Positions 12,174 to 23,052 of a stretch of 64,000 nt of DNA are shown piece after piece. The notes beneath the pieces were generated by a model, which saw only the letters and a program-made list of their open reading frames with translations, was not told the origin of the DNA and did no database searches. How positions within the stretch are numbered: position 1 is the stretch's first letter; every line of letters begins with the position of its first letter. Position numbers and translations under genes: made by a program. The stretch is from Echria macrotheca (Eukaryota; Ascomycota; Sordariomycetes; Sordariales; Schizotheciaceae), in the NCBI GenBank assembly GCA_030411725.1, contig MU839828.1, forward strand, positions 2,852,001 through 2,916,000, written 5' to 3'.

Positions 12174-13689
12174 ATGTCGACCCAACAGCAGGCCTTGATC
12201 GTCGAGACGGTCCACGGACTGAGGAAGAGTCTCAGACGAAAAGCATACGGTGAGGGTGTTTCCCACAACATACGCGCAACCTCTCAGTCATAGCTAACTT
12301 GCGCCCGCGACAGAATCCGATTCCGACTCGTCAATCGAGAAGAAAACCAACCGAGGCTACAAGCTGAAGAAACGAGCACGATTTGTCAAACAGGGCCGCT
12401 TGGCACCGTCGACTGGGCCCGCCGCCTACAAAGAGGTACGTCACGGGATAATTGAGCAGCCCGAGAGCTCAAACAAGAGCTGACTCCGTCCGCCCAGGTT
12501 GCCGAGCTTGCCGGTTTCCAGCGCGCCATCATAAACCACAACCCGCCGCTTGTCGACGAAGACGGATACGAGCTCGACAGCGACGACGATGAAGATCACG
12601 TACAGGAGGCCGTCGCCGCGGCCATGGAGGAAAACCCCTACTCCTCGATTCAATTAGAACGTCAGTTTCCTCCACTTGCCCAGCCTGCGATAAGAGCTGA
12701 CGAATTTAGACCTCCTGGCTCCCTTGACTTCGGTCACCGATCTCCCAACACACCCCACCCTCTCCCGACCGTTCACATCAAAAGCTTTGACCGAGCTCGT
12801 GAATCAGGGCTGTAAGCTAATGCACAAGGAGAATGCTGCGCTGTGGAAAGCAAAGCCTCTGCTGACGAGGCTGGTTGGTGATAACACATGGGTGCCATGT
12901 GGACTGATGATCGAGGATGCGGACCAGGAGCTCTTTACTGATCCTGGGCGATTCCTCAAACGGCCTCCAAATTCCTCGGCAGTGAGGGATGACAGAACCG
13001 GCAACACAACAGCGGATGTAGATGGAGAACAGGAAACCACACCGGAAAAGGGGAAAGGCAAAGAATTGGTCGATGGAGAGGAGGCGCACGATCCGGTGAA
13101 TGGAGAAGCTGGTGGCACCTCTGCCGAAAAAGACGGCGCTCAAACGAATGGCGAATCGGCACCACGGCGTAACGAAGCAGAAAACGAAACAAGCCGAGGG
13201 AACCACGACAAAGCTGACGGCAGGGTGCGTGATGTGGAAATGACGGAAGCACCAGGCGCAACGCACGGCGCCCAACCAAACGCTCCAAGTATGGAGATCT
13301 CGGCACGAGCAGAAACTCCAGAAGACCTCTTTATCCACCCATTTTTTCTGCCGCCCCGATCAGCGCACCCTGATCGCGACCTGGGGCTCCCGGAGCAGGA
13401 AGCGGAGGATGTCCGAAGGTTACTGCAGCTCTACGTGCAGAAGCAGGACGAAGTATGTCGTGGGACCAAGAAGCTATACCAGGGATTGCTCAAGGCCGAC
13501 CGATACCGCCGGACGGTATTGCAATGGGCGAAAGCAGAGGCTCACTGCGGGCCGAATCGAGACATGTCTGACGGCGAGGATTGGTACGACAAGGAGGAAT
13601 GGGGTCTGACAGAAGACCTCAAGAAGGGCGAGGACGAGGTTGAGGAGGACACGACGCAGACACAAAAGAAGACGAGGAATCGGAAATAA
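12174..13689 (+). CDS. RXT2: RXT2-like subunit of the Rpd3L histone deacetylase complex
   Basis: Matches the RXT2 N-terminal family (PF08595), a subunit of the large Rpd3 histone deacetylase complex. The protein is 446 aa, with exons 12174-12249, 12314-12435, 12498-12660 and 12710-13689. The family motif is assembled across three introns: RGYKLKKRARFV, then ELAGFQRAIINHNPPLVDED, the acidic ELDSDDDEDH, ENPYSSIQLE, and LLAPLTSVTDLPTHPTLSRP. The ATG at 12174 gives MSTQQQALIVETVHGLRKSL, a normal start. The central part (about 170-310) is low-complexity and charged. The C-terminus contains LFIHPFFLPPRSAHPDRDLG and DGEDWYDKEEWGL, also seen in Pezizomycotina orthologues. The role in transcriptional repression is inferred from the family. 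Confidence 0.88.
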
Positions 13690-14812
13690 GCCTCGGCGAG
13701 CCCTCGGCTTTCGAGCGCCAGGCTTTTGGTTGGGCGGATTTTGGTCGCGGCGTTGTTGGATAGACGAACTGTAACGATAGGTATTTTGATTCGGTATCTA
13801 CCTTATGCAAGGATACCTCAATATCAAGAAGAAGCGGTTGTGTTACACGTATTCCGGGAATATGCCATCTGGACTCGCACAGGGAAGTTCCCAAGGGACA
13901 ATTTGTCGAGTCGCGCATCGACATGCGATGGCTCATGTGGGTTGGTCAGCCTTGTCGGACGCTTGTCAGCCATGTGGTAATGGTAGCACCAAGCTAGCCT
14001 TGCCTTGGCAAGAGGTGTCAACAGACAGCTGCCGCGCGACTTCTCGGCGCTTCTCGGCTCCGACGTTTGACGGCGACGTGGTCGGTGCCTCGGTGGGACT
14101 GGAGGGTGATGAGTGGTGAATCATTGAAATGGCCGGGGATAAGATCGCACAGGTCGGACGCCGCTAGTGTCCGAGCACCGAAAGCAGCGGAGCCTCCATT
14201 TCGTCAAAATTCTCCAGGAAAAAGAAGTCGAAGGCTCGAATGGGTCTCGATTCGGTGTCAGCAGGCCCGAGCCGCCCATCAGAAGTGACAGTGACCAATC
14301 GTGCATTCGCAGAGCACCCATGCGCTGGTTACCGGAACAGGATTAGTTAATCCATTGCTAGCCTGGATTTTTTCCATCAGCAACGCGACGCTGGCTTGGC
14401 GAGATGGCAGTCGGAGTCGCAGCGACCGCGACAGCGGCCGCGGGCGGACCCCAAGTTCGACTCCCTGCTGGACGGGGCCGGGTCGCCTCGTTAACGTTAT
14501 AGCAGCCGGCTGAACTTGGATTGGGCGGAATGTGGGCGAAAAAGAGAGATCGATGTTCGCCTTTTTCGTCTCGCCATCTCTTTAAATCGACGACGTTCCA
14601 ATCTCTGGTCCCTCGGCTCGTCATCGCCGTGTCGCCTCTTTCTTGTTCTTTGTCGCTCCCTTGTTAGTAATTATCATACCACATATTTTAGTAGTTACCA
14701 CCTCGCCTTGCCTTACATTCAGCGTGTGTCGCCGCCCAATGCGCGGTGCGTTGCGCACCTGAGAACGGTTTATCCCATATATCAGATTTTTCATCTCATC
14801 TAATCTCTCGAC
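13690..14812. other. Intergenic: 3' flank of RXT2 and MFS promoter
   Basis: No gene seen. A TTCGACTCC string near 14457 resembles a tRNA B box, but no T-arm or acceptor stem can be formed around it. The final 300 bp are pyrimidine-rich and fit a promoter and leader for the transporter. Confidence 0.5.
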
Positions 14813-16694
14813 ATGTCAATAACAACGCCAACACCAGCCGAGCCCAAAGTGGCGGCTGACACAACCACCGAGACCGATGCGTCCAAGACATCGGCCGACC
14901 ACAGCCCGGCCACGGTGCCGTCGGCCCCAGCACCGGAACCAACAACACAAACACCTCCGGCGGCGGCGGCCGAGCAGAGCCAGGATCGCGAGGAGTATCC
15001 CCACGGCCTCAAGCTCATACTGATTATTGCCTCGCTCTGTCTGGCCGTGTTCCTCGTGGCCCTCGACCAGACCATCATTGCGCCGGCCCTCGGCGCCATC
15101 ACCAGCGAGTTCGCATCCGTCAAGGACATTGGGTGGTATGGCGCCGCCTACCTGCTCTCGACGACGGCGCTGCAGCCGACATACGGCTCCGTCTACCGCA
15201 TGTTCAGCATCAAGTGGACCTACCTGATGGCCGTTTTCATTTTTGAGATTGGCTCGCTGGTGTGCGCCCTGGCACCAACCTCCAATGCCTTCATCGTGGG
15301 GCGCGCCGTCGCCGGCATGGGCACCGCCGGTCTGTTTTCTGGATCCGTCGTGATTCTCAGCTACACGCTCCCGCTCAGGAAGCGGCCGGCGGCGTTTGGC
15401 CTGATCGGAGCCATGTGGGGCATCGCCAGCGTTCTCGGGCCCATCCTCGGCGGCGCCTTTACTGATCATGTCACCTGGCGCTGGTGTTTCTACATCAACC
15501 TGCCCATCGGCGGCGCCGCCATGCTCGCCATCTTCTTCTTCCTGCACATCATGCGCGAGGACAACCCCAACAACGAGACGTGGTACGCGCGTGTCCTGAA
15601 GCTCGACCTGCTCGGCACCGCCATTCTCATCCCGGCCATCATCTGCCTGCTGCTCGCGTTGCAGTGGGGCGGCACCGAGTTCGCGTGGAACAGCTCGCAG
15701 GTCATCGGCTTGTTTGTCGGCGCCGGCGTCATGGGCATCATCTTTGTGTGCATACAGATCTGGAAGGGCGACAAGGGGACGCTGCCGCCGCGGCTATTCA
15801 AGAAGCGGGACGCCGTGTGTGCCATGCTGTTTGCCTTCTTCTTCGGTGGCGCCTTTTTCCCGCTCGTCTACTATCTCTGTGAGTATTTCCGGGTAATAAT
15901 AATAAGACTCGGAAAAACTAACCGTCTTAGCCCTCTATTTCCAAGCCATCCAGGGCGACTCGGCCGTCGAGGCCGGTATCAAGCTGCTGCCGCTGCTGAT
16001 CTCGGTCGTCATCACCTCGGTGGCCACCGGCGGGTTGGTGACTGTCGTCGGCTACTATAACCCCTTCATCCTACCCTGCATGGTCCTCTTCTGCGTCGGC
16101 AGCGCCATGCTCTCGACCCTGACGCTGACAAGTCCGATCCGCGAGTGGTTTGGGTACCAGGTGATCGCCGGCCTGGGTATCGGTGTCGGTTTCCAGACCG
16201 GCGTGCTGGTCGTCCAGAACGTGATCCCGCTCGAGTGGATCCCCGTCGCCACGGCCTGTGTGCAGTTCTTCCAGTCCATGGGCGGCGCCATCTTCATCGC
16301 CGTCGCGCAGGCTCTCTTCCAGAATGGTCTTACCGAGGCCATCGCCCGCGACGCGCCCGGTATCCCGGCCGAGATTTTTATCAATAGCGGCGCCTCGCAG
16401 GTCCGGCAGATCCTGAAGAAGCTCGGGGCCGAACAGTTTACCGATGCCGTGCTAGGCGCGTACCTCGACGGGCTGCGGAATACGTACTACATGACCGTCG
16501 CCCTGTCAGGCTCGGCGTTTATTGTCGCGTGTTTCCTTAGCTGGAAGAAGATCAAGAAGCACGGTGCCTCGGTAACGCCTGATGCGTCCGACGCGGAGGA
16601 TGCCGAGAAGGGACAGGCTCAGAAGGAGAAGGAGGCGGAGGCGGCAGTGGATAAGAGGATAAGCCACGAGGCGCCGCGCAAGGATGAGGCTTAA
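14813..16694 (+). CDS. MFS multidrug/toxin exporter, DHA2 (14-TM) type
   Basis: Major facilitator superfamily drug:H+ antiporter of the 14-helix DHA2 group, which includes fungal metabolite pumps such as aflT and TOXA. It acts at a membrane, exporting small molecules. The model is 609 aa, exons 14813-15878 and 15931-16694; the intron restores YYLSLYFQAIQGDSAVEAG. A 60-residue Ala/Pro/Thr-rich N-terminal tail precedes TM1. TM1 carries the motif LVALDQTIIAPALGAIT. Motif C is seen as VLGPILGGAFTDHVTWRW followed by FYINLPIGG. The C-terminal tail is charged (DAEKGQAQKEKEAEAAVDKR). No biosynthetic gene cluster lies around it, so it looks like a stand-alone pump. The substrate is unknown. Confidence 0.93.
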
Positions 16695-17814
16695 GATATA
16701 TACTTTTATATATACATACCATGTACGAAGCGCGAGGGTTTGGGATTAGAGTTGTTGGATACAAAAGTCGGACGGACACAAAATGGCCGTTGTGCCATGT
16801 TCCGCCGAGAGAGGCGTTTGCATACCCGGATACATATTATATGGTAATCTCCAATTGTTATTAGTCTTGTATTTTACCGTTTGAATGTAAGAAATATGCG
16901 TGGTGTTGTGTAAAAGGTATCTGTCAATCCTTGCTAGTGATCTGGTTACTGTCACTCGTCCATGATAGGTACTCCCCACCTATGTTGGAACCGGCATTCA
17001 TGTCCAAGAGGAGACGAGCATCTGGGGTTAACAAGCCGCCACCATGTCAATCAAAAGGAGATGTTGGACTCGGAAGGAGTAGCTCGAAGATAGCACGGGC
17101 CACACAACGCAATGTGTTTCCCAGCCAGATTGACCCAGGTTCTTTCCTTCCTCTGTTCGACACCATCTTTACCCATTCCTGATCAATCTTTTCTCTTTTG
17201 GAAGCGTCCGAGGGCAATCCAGCAGCGAGAGAGCACTGCTGTGCCGAGCCCTATCCCGATCGGATAGGAGGCAAATGACAATAAGAAGCGTGCTGGAAAT
17301 CAGTCGCATCAAGACACCCCAGACTCCTATCCAAGTACGAATATAAGACAGCCAAGATCCCATTATCAGGGGTTCGCTAGGTGTCATGGACGCACAACCT
17401 GAGTCGCTCCGCATGGAAGGCAACAGTCGCGATGCGTTCGGGCAGCAACTTGTGGCAGCCAATGGGCTGCGGCATTCCGCTGACCAACCACCTCGCAGCT
17501 CTGGGATCTCCATGGTCGCCAGCCTGGTCCTTCTTTAGGTGCGCACCGCCCGCTCTGTATGGGACAGAACCCCTCTTTGACGCTTGCTTCTCTAGATTGT
17601 ATCACTGAAATCGAGCGTCGCTGGAAGCACCACATTGCGCCAACGATACCCCGTCGACGCCGCCTCATCTTTCCCAAGCCGCCTAAGATGGGCGATCCTC
17701 TCTAGACGAAGTTACTTGGTACAACAACCCTGCGATTATCGCGGGCAAGTTCAGCCAGCCTTTCCGGCCTCTTGTCTCGCACGTCGGCGGAGCTTTTGCC
17801 CAAAGCGCTTCATC
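16695..17814. other. Intergenic: 3' flank of MFS gene and upstream region of NLR-like gene 1
   Basis: No gene I can support. A 52-codon frame (ATG at 17387) ends before the NLR gene, but nothing marks it as coding. The NLR reading frame itself is open upstream from 17635 without a stop. I treat that part as leader. Confidence 0.45.
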
Positions 17815-20652
17815 ATGGACCCCCTCAGCGTGATCGCGTCCACCATCGCTATCATCCAGGCCGTATCCAAGGCATATCAGGCCATCCAGCACCTCAGAGG
17901 CCTTCCAAAAACATTCGACCAAGTTTACAAGAGCCTTCCTCTCGTACAAGACACGCTAAAGCAAGCCCTCAATGAGCTCCCTCGCGTGGACCAAGATGCG
18001 AGGAAGGCCATCGAACCTGTCCTTGGCGAGTGCGAAAAGAAGGCCGAGGCACTGCTCAAGATCTTCCGGGAAGTGTCTGCGGGGTCTAACGACGCGAATG
18101 ATCGATCAGCCCTCGACATCTATCGTGCCATTGTGCTCCGCCTAGGCAGAGCACATGAGGTGGAGACCCTCATGCAGGACATACTGCGGGATCTGAAAGT
18201 GCTGGCCGTCAACCGGTTGTTTAGGGTGCAACCACAACTCCATGAGGCCAAGCTGGACGAAGCTATAACCAGGCTGTCTCCTGAAGTATACCACGAGACC
18301 CGGAGAATAGATATTTTGCAGGCCCTCTACACTTCGCCATACCTTGACAGAAAGAACAGGAATCCCGACCGAGTCTCGGGCACCTGTGAGTGGTTCACCA
18401 ACCACGACCTTTTTCGTCAATGGCGCGACAGCAACTCGTCCAGCATGCTCTGGGTATCTGCAGATCCCGGTTGCGGAAAGTCTGTTTTGGCCAAGTACCT
18501 GGTAGAATCCGTACTTCCGACCACCAGATCGAGGACAACCTGCTATTTCTTCTTCAAGGACGACTTTTCAGACCAGAGAAGCACGAAGAGTGCCCTTTGC
18601 AGCATTCTGCACCAGCTGTTTATGCAGAGAGAAATCCTTTTTTCTGACGAGATTGTCAAGAGGTTCGAAGCTCATAAGCTACACCTTACCCACTCGTCCG
18701 ACGAGCTCTGGGAGGTCCTTATTCTGGCTTCACAGGAACAAGGTGCTGGTGAAATTGTCTGCATCATCGATGCCTTTGACGAATGCGAAGATCAGGACAT
18801 CTTTTCCCGGGCACTGTGCAGGTTTTATGGCACTAGGAATAACTTCAACTTGAAGTTTCTCGTCACAAGCCGTCCCCAGGGTGTCATCCGGCGTGGTTTC
18901 CAGCCTCTTGACAAGCCCGAACTCCCCGTCGTCCACCTGAGTGGAGAAAATGAAGCCGAGATGGAGAAGATTGAAGGAGAAATTGATATCTATATACGAG
19001 CCAGGGTCCAGGATATCCAGGTGGTTTTGAAACTCGATTATGCTGAGAAGCAGCTACTATTGGAAGGCCTTCTACGCATGAAGCATCGGACATATCTTTG
19101 GGTTTATCTCACCTTGGATCTGATCCAGCAGGACGTTAATATCAACAAAGCTCGGATACGTGACGCCATTTCCCACATCCCACCCACCGTTGATGATGCG
19201 TACGAAAAGATTCTCAACAGGAGCACCAACCCCGAAGATGCCAAGAAATTGTTACATATTATTACCGCAGCAACGAGGCCCCTGGCGCTAGAAGAAATGT
19301 CTATAGCTCTGGCTCTTCAACAAAACCATCGTTCTTACCAGGATCTGGACCTTCAATCACCCGAACGATTTCGCGAGCACGTGAGAGACCTCTGCGGGCT
19401 CTTCATCACCATTATCGGTTCAAGGATCTACTTGCTTCACCAGACTGCGAGAGAATTCCTGGTCATGAGAGGTAGCCCTCCGCAGCGGCCCCTTTCCAAA
19501 ATCCGCAACAGTCAGGTAACATGGAAATACTCGCTCCAGCCAGAGGAGTCCCATCGCACCCTTTTCCAGATCTGTCTCTGGTACCTTTTCTTTACGGATT
19601 TCGAGACCTGGCCGTTGGAAGAGAAAGAGAAAGTACCCCAGTACCTTCTCAAACACGCCTTTCTCGAGTATTCAGCTAGAAATTGGGCCCTTCATTCTCG
19701 AGAATCCGGCATCCAAAACGATAAGATCACGAAGTCACTCTTGGCCCTTTGTGATGTGAAGTCGAAGCGTTTTTTTACCTGGTTTACGATTTACTCGGAG
19801 ACTGCACTATGCTACGTTCCCCCAAATTGTTCAAAACTCATGGTTGCCTCTTATTTCGGCCTTGAGCACCTTGTGCAACTGCTGCTTAAGGAAAAAGATG
19901 TAATGGTGAATTTCACTGACAGCAAGTATGGACGGTCGGCACTTTCGTGGGCCTCTGAGAACGGATTCGACGGTACCGTCAAACTGTTGTTGAAAGGTCC
20001 TAGGATTCGATTCCGAGATCTCACCAGCCCATCCGTTCGGAAAGTGGAAGTCGACGCGAAAGATTCAGCTGGCAGAACACCGTTGTCGTATGCTGCTTCA
20101 AAGGGTCACGCATCCATCATGAAGCAGCTGATCAAGGCAGGAGCCGTTGTCCACTCAGCTGACAATTACGGGATGACGCCGATGTTATATGGTATCATCC
20201 TCGGGCATGACGCTGTAGTCACCCGGCTAATGAAAGAGGCATCGGCGGATTATATCAGGAATTTCAGGAATGAGTTCTTTCTATCTTTTGTTAGCAAAGG
20301 GGGCAAGGATGTTAAGGTTGTTGTCGAATGGCTGCTCGACAGCGGTGTGGATATCGAGACTGCCGATGAGGAAGGCAGGACAGCACTGGGGTTAGCTGCT
20401 TGCAATGGGCACCAGGATACTGTACGACTACTCGTCGACAAAGGTGCGAATATCGAGGCGGTTGACAAGGTCGGCCGCACAGCACTGGGGTTGGCTGCCG
20501 GTAGTGGGCATGAGAGTATCGTACAACTACTCCTCGAAAAGGGCGCGGATGTCGAAGCGGCTGATGCAAAAGGAATAACGCCGCTTGACGTGGCTTCTGA
20601 GAGGGGGTATGAGGGTGTTGTGCGGTTGTTGCAACTCCACGGTGCTAAATAA
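17815..20652 (+). CDS. NLR-like STAND protein: SesA-type N-terminus, NACHT NTPase, ankyrin repeats
   Basis: Fungal NLR-like signalling protein, 945 aa, intronless. The ATG at 17815 begins MDPLSVIASTIAIIQAVSKA, a classic start of the SesA/NACHT_N domain (PF17107, about residues 1-150). A linker with RRIDILQALYTSPYLDRKN leads to the NACHT NTPase: P-loop SADPGCGKSVL at about 214-224 and Walker B CIIDAFDECED at about 315. A helical region follows (about 430-660). From about 670 to the end are roughly seven ankyrin repeats. The last ones are full consensus units (GRTALGLAA, DKGANIEAVD, EKGADVEAAD), and two neighbours are nearly identical over 99 bp. Such proteins act in heterokaryon incompatibility or inter-organism recognition. 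The specific trigger and the activity of the SesA-like domain are unknown. An upstream in-frame ATG at 17635 is possible but would hide the canonical N-terminus. Confidence 0.9.
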   Translation: MDPLSVIASTIAIIQAVSKAYQAIQHLRGLPKTFDQVYKSLPLVQDTLKQALNELPRVDQDARKAIEPVLGECEKKAEALLKIFREVSAGSNDANDRSALDIYRAIVLRLGRAHEVETLMQDILRDLKVLAVNRLFRVQPQLHEAKLDEAITRLSPEVYHETRRIDILQALYTSPYLDRKNRNPDRVSGTCEWFTNHDLFRQWRDSNSSSMLWVSADPGCGKSVLAKYLVESVLPTTRSRTTCYFFFKDDFSDQRSTKSALCSILHQLFMQREILFSDEIVKRFEAHKLHLTHSSDELWEVLILASQEQGAGEIVCIIDAFDECEDQDIFSRALCRFYGTRNNFNLKFLVTSRPQGVIRRGFQPLDKPELPVVHLSGENEAEMEKIEGEIDIYIRARVQDIQVVLKLDYAEKQLLLEGLLRMKHRTYLWVYLTLDLIQQDVNINKARIRDAISHIPPTVDDAYEKILNRSTNPEDAKKLLHIITAATRPLALEEMSIALALQQNHRSYQDLDLQSPERFREHVRDLCGLFITIIGSRIYLLHQTAREFLVMRGSPPQRPLSKIRNSQVTWKYSLQPEESHRTLFQICLWYLFFTDFETWPLEEKEKVPQYLLKHAFLEYSARNWALHSRESGIQNDKITKSLLALCDVKSKRFFTWFTIYSETALCYVPPNCSKLMVASYFGLEHLVQLLLKEKDVMVNFTDSKYGRSALSWASENGFDGTVKLLLKGPRIRFRDLTSPSVRKVEVDAKDSAGRTPLSYAASKGHASIMKQLIKAGAVVHSADNYGMTPMLYGIILGHDAVVTRLMKEASADYIRNFRNEFFLSFVSKGGKDVKVVVEWLLDSGVDIETADEEGRTALGLAACNGHQDTVRLLVDKGANIEAVDKVGRTALGLAAGSGHESIVQLLLEKGADVEAADAKGITPLDVASERGYEGVVRLLQLHGAK
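20365..20562 (+). repeat. Two near-identical 99-bp ankyrin-coding units in NLR-like gene 1
   Basis: Units about 20365-20463 and 20464-20562 are in register at 99 bp (33 codons) and share long identical strings, such as CAGCACTGGGGTT followed by GCTGC. Earlier ankyrin repeats of the gene are much more diverged. Confidence 0.8.
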
Positions 20653-21901
20653 ACCTTTGGAGGCAGTTTACCTCCAGCTCGTGGGTCCGCGGAGGTAGTG
20701 GTCTGCCTCGACAATTCCACATCAATCCCCAACGATTCCCGATGAAAAACCATGCGCACTAGGTCGTCGTGGCCATATGAGGTTGGGGTTTGTTTGGATG
20801 CTCAGGGGGAATGCTCGTGTCAGGGGTGTTGGTTGTTGGTGTGAGCAAGCCCAAGGTGAGCCCAAGGTGAGCCCTGACCTTGGCGCGTTGGCAAAGCAAA
20901 AAATATCCAGGGTCACGGGGCCATCGCCTCCTGAGCGCACAGCATTTCCTCTGGTCATCACAGGGCCAGGTGACCAGAGTCAGATGGAATTCCTTATCCA
21001 ACAGGAATGCTCCGCAACCGCCAACCGCGCGCGATGGAGCCGGGCTGGAGTTTGAGGTTGCCAAATTTGCCGGCCCTGTTCGCAATCGTCGATGGGTCCT
21101 CTCGGGACACCAGTTTGCGGATTGCAGCAGTCGACCCGGGAAATCCTCTTTGAAACGAGGACGCCACGGGCCATCCGGCCAACCACAGACCATGCCGTCC
21201 CGGCAGCGCCCGCCCCAGTGTTCCTCTCGAAGCTCCGTCCGGCCGGAATTGTCCAATCTTTGCCGCCCTCTATTCTACCTTACCGTGCAGCTAGATGCAC
21301 CCCGCGGCCACATGGAGCTCGCCCCAGAGCATCACGACGGTCGATCTGGGGTCGCTCCTCAATTGGCCAGTCGCTGAGGTCAGCCCGCTCCCGTCGTGGC
21401 CGAACTCTCTCCACGCCCCTGAGCTTCCCAGGTTCCATAGCCGTGCCTCTGCCGAGCCATGTCCGATGTGTGAGGGGTCCCGTTGATAATCGTCATGGGC
21501 CACCCGGCGGGTTGCTCGTGGCGGGCTGGGAGGAAAAGGTAGGAGGGCAGATATAAGTCCCGACGGTTTCCTTCCATCGAGTCTCGCGTCCCTCTTGTTT
21601 TACCTGTTCTGCCCTTCCCTCGACTCCACTTTGTGTCATTCCCATTGTTTTGTCTCTTGTTGTTCCGCAACCGCGTTCGACCTCCGCACCGTTGCTGCAC
21701 CCCGGGAAGCCGACCCCGCCATCTTCGCCTCTGGAAGCTGGACGGCCTGGCGTATAAGTCGACGACATTCTGTTGTCACTGCTAGGTGCCTGCAGGACAA
21801 AGGCCCCGCCCTTACCGTCCGTCTGAAGACTTGGTCTGGACCTGTTTTGTTCTGTCTCGTCATTCATACATCCCTTGCTCTCCCCCGAGTCCTCTTCCAC
21901 A
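20653..21901. other. Intergenic: 3' flank of NLR-like gene 1 and promoter/leader of FBP1
   Basis: No gene I can support. An 11-bp unit (GCCCAAGGTGA) is repeated twice and a bit at 20849-20874. A TATAAG at 21552, followed by a C/T-rich stretch of about 320 bp up to the FBP1 ATG, fits a core promoter and a long leader. Confidence 0.5.
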
Positions 21902-23052
21902 ATGGCGTCCACAAACGGAAACGGCGACGTCACCCCGCCAGTGATGGAGAAGATCAACACCAACATCGTGACCCTCACCCGGTTCCTCACCGAAGAGCAG
22001 ATTAAGCACAAGGAGGCCACGGGAGACTTCACGTAGGTCAATTGGCATGCTATGGGTGTTCTGGACTCTGACACAGGCGCACAGACTGCTCTGCCATGCG
22101 CTCCAGTTCTCGTTCAAGTCGATCGCCTACTACATCCGGCGAGCGACGCTGGTGAACCTGACGGGCCTCGCGGGCTCGCACAACACGACTGGCGACGACC
22201 AGAAGAAGCTCGACGTCATCTCCAACGACCTCTTCATCGAGGCGATGCGGTCGAGCGGCAAGTGCGCGCTGCTGGTCTCGGAGGAGGAGGAGCACGTCAT
22301 CTACTTCAAGGACAGCAGGAACGCGCGCTACGCCGTCGCCTGCGACCCCATCGACGGCAGCTCGAATCTGGATGCGGGCGTGTCGGTCGGCACCATCTTT
22401 GCGATCCACAAGCTCGCCGAGGGCTCGACCGGCACGCAGGAGGACATCCTCAAGCCGGGCACCGAGCTGGTGGCGGCGGGCTTCACCATGTACGGCGCGT
22501 CGGCGCAGCTGGTCATCACGATGAAGGGCGGCAGCGTCAACGGGTTCACGCTGGACAACGGGCTCGGCGAGTTTATTCTTACGCATCCGGACATGAGGCT
22601 GCCGCGGAAGCGCAGCATCTACTCGGTCAACGAGGGCAATTCGTTGTATTGGGAGGATAACGTGAAGGAGTACTTTGAGTCGCTCAAGCAGGCGCCCGAG
22701 GGCGGGAAGCCGTATAGCGCGCGGTATATTGGCTCCATGGTGGCTGATGCGTATCGTACTTTGTTGTACGGGGGTATCTTTGCCTATCCTGCCGACAAGA
22801 AAAGTCCGAAGGGGAAGCTTCGGATTCTGTACGAGTGCGCGCCCATGGCCATGGTTTTTGAGAATGGTGAGTCTTGCATTCCCTGGTATCTGATGCGCTT
22901 GCTGACGGCGTTGTTTTCTAGCCGGTGGTCAAGCGGTTGATAGCAACATGAGGAGAATGTTGGAGGTGGTGCCGGAGCATATTCATGATAAATCGGGCAT
23001 CTTTATGGGTAGTTACGACGAGGTTGAGAAGGTCAAGGCGTTTCACAAGTAG
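21902..23052 (+). CDS. FBP1: Fructose-1,6-bisphosphatase
   Basis: Gluconeogenic enzyme that hydrolyses fructose 1,6-bisphosphate to fructose 6-phosphate in the cytosol. The protein is 347 aa, normal for the family, with exons 21902-22032, 22085-22866 and 22922-23052. The acceptor at 22084 (after GCGCACAG) was chosen because it keeps frame and gives FTLLCHALQFSFKSIAYYIR. The key active-site block is CDPIDGSSNLDAGVSVGTIF, with metal-binding DPIDGSS. Also seen are NLTGLAGSHNTTGDDQKKLD, the GNSLYW segment, RYIGSMVADAYRTLLYGGIF and the substrate-binding KLRILYECAPMAMVFE. The C-terminus is GSYDEVEKVKAFHK. The N-terminus MASTNGNGDVTPP has no Pro after the initiator Met, unlike the yeast enzyme whose Pro N-degron is used for glucose-induced turnover. 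It is next to a beta-oxidation thiolase, both needed for growth on fatty acids. Confidence 0.97.

Noticed and set aside
14380..14490. tRNA gene (TTCGACTCC B-box-like string)
   Set aside because: No T-stem or acceptor stem can be paired around it, and the A box is not convincing.
14816..15547. Minus-strand 243-codon frame within the MFS gene
   Set aside because: Shadow of the GC-rich MFS exon on the other strand.
17169..17513. Minus-strand frame with a hydrophobic segment
   Set aside because: One hydrophobic stretch in an otherwise random-looking translation, with no start context or motif.
17387..17545. 52-codon small gene upstream of NLR-like gene 1, possibly a paired effector
   Set aside because: No amyloid-type motif, no homologue that I recognise, and it may simply be leader sequence.
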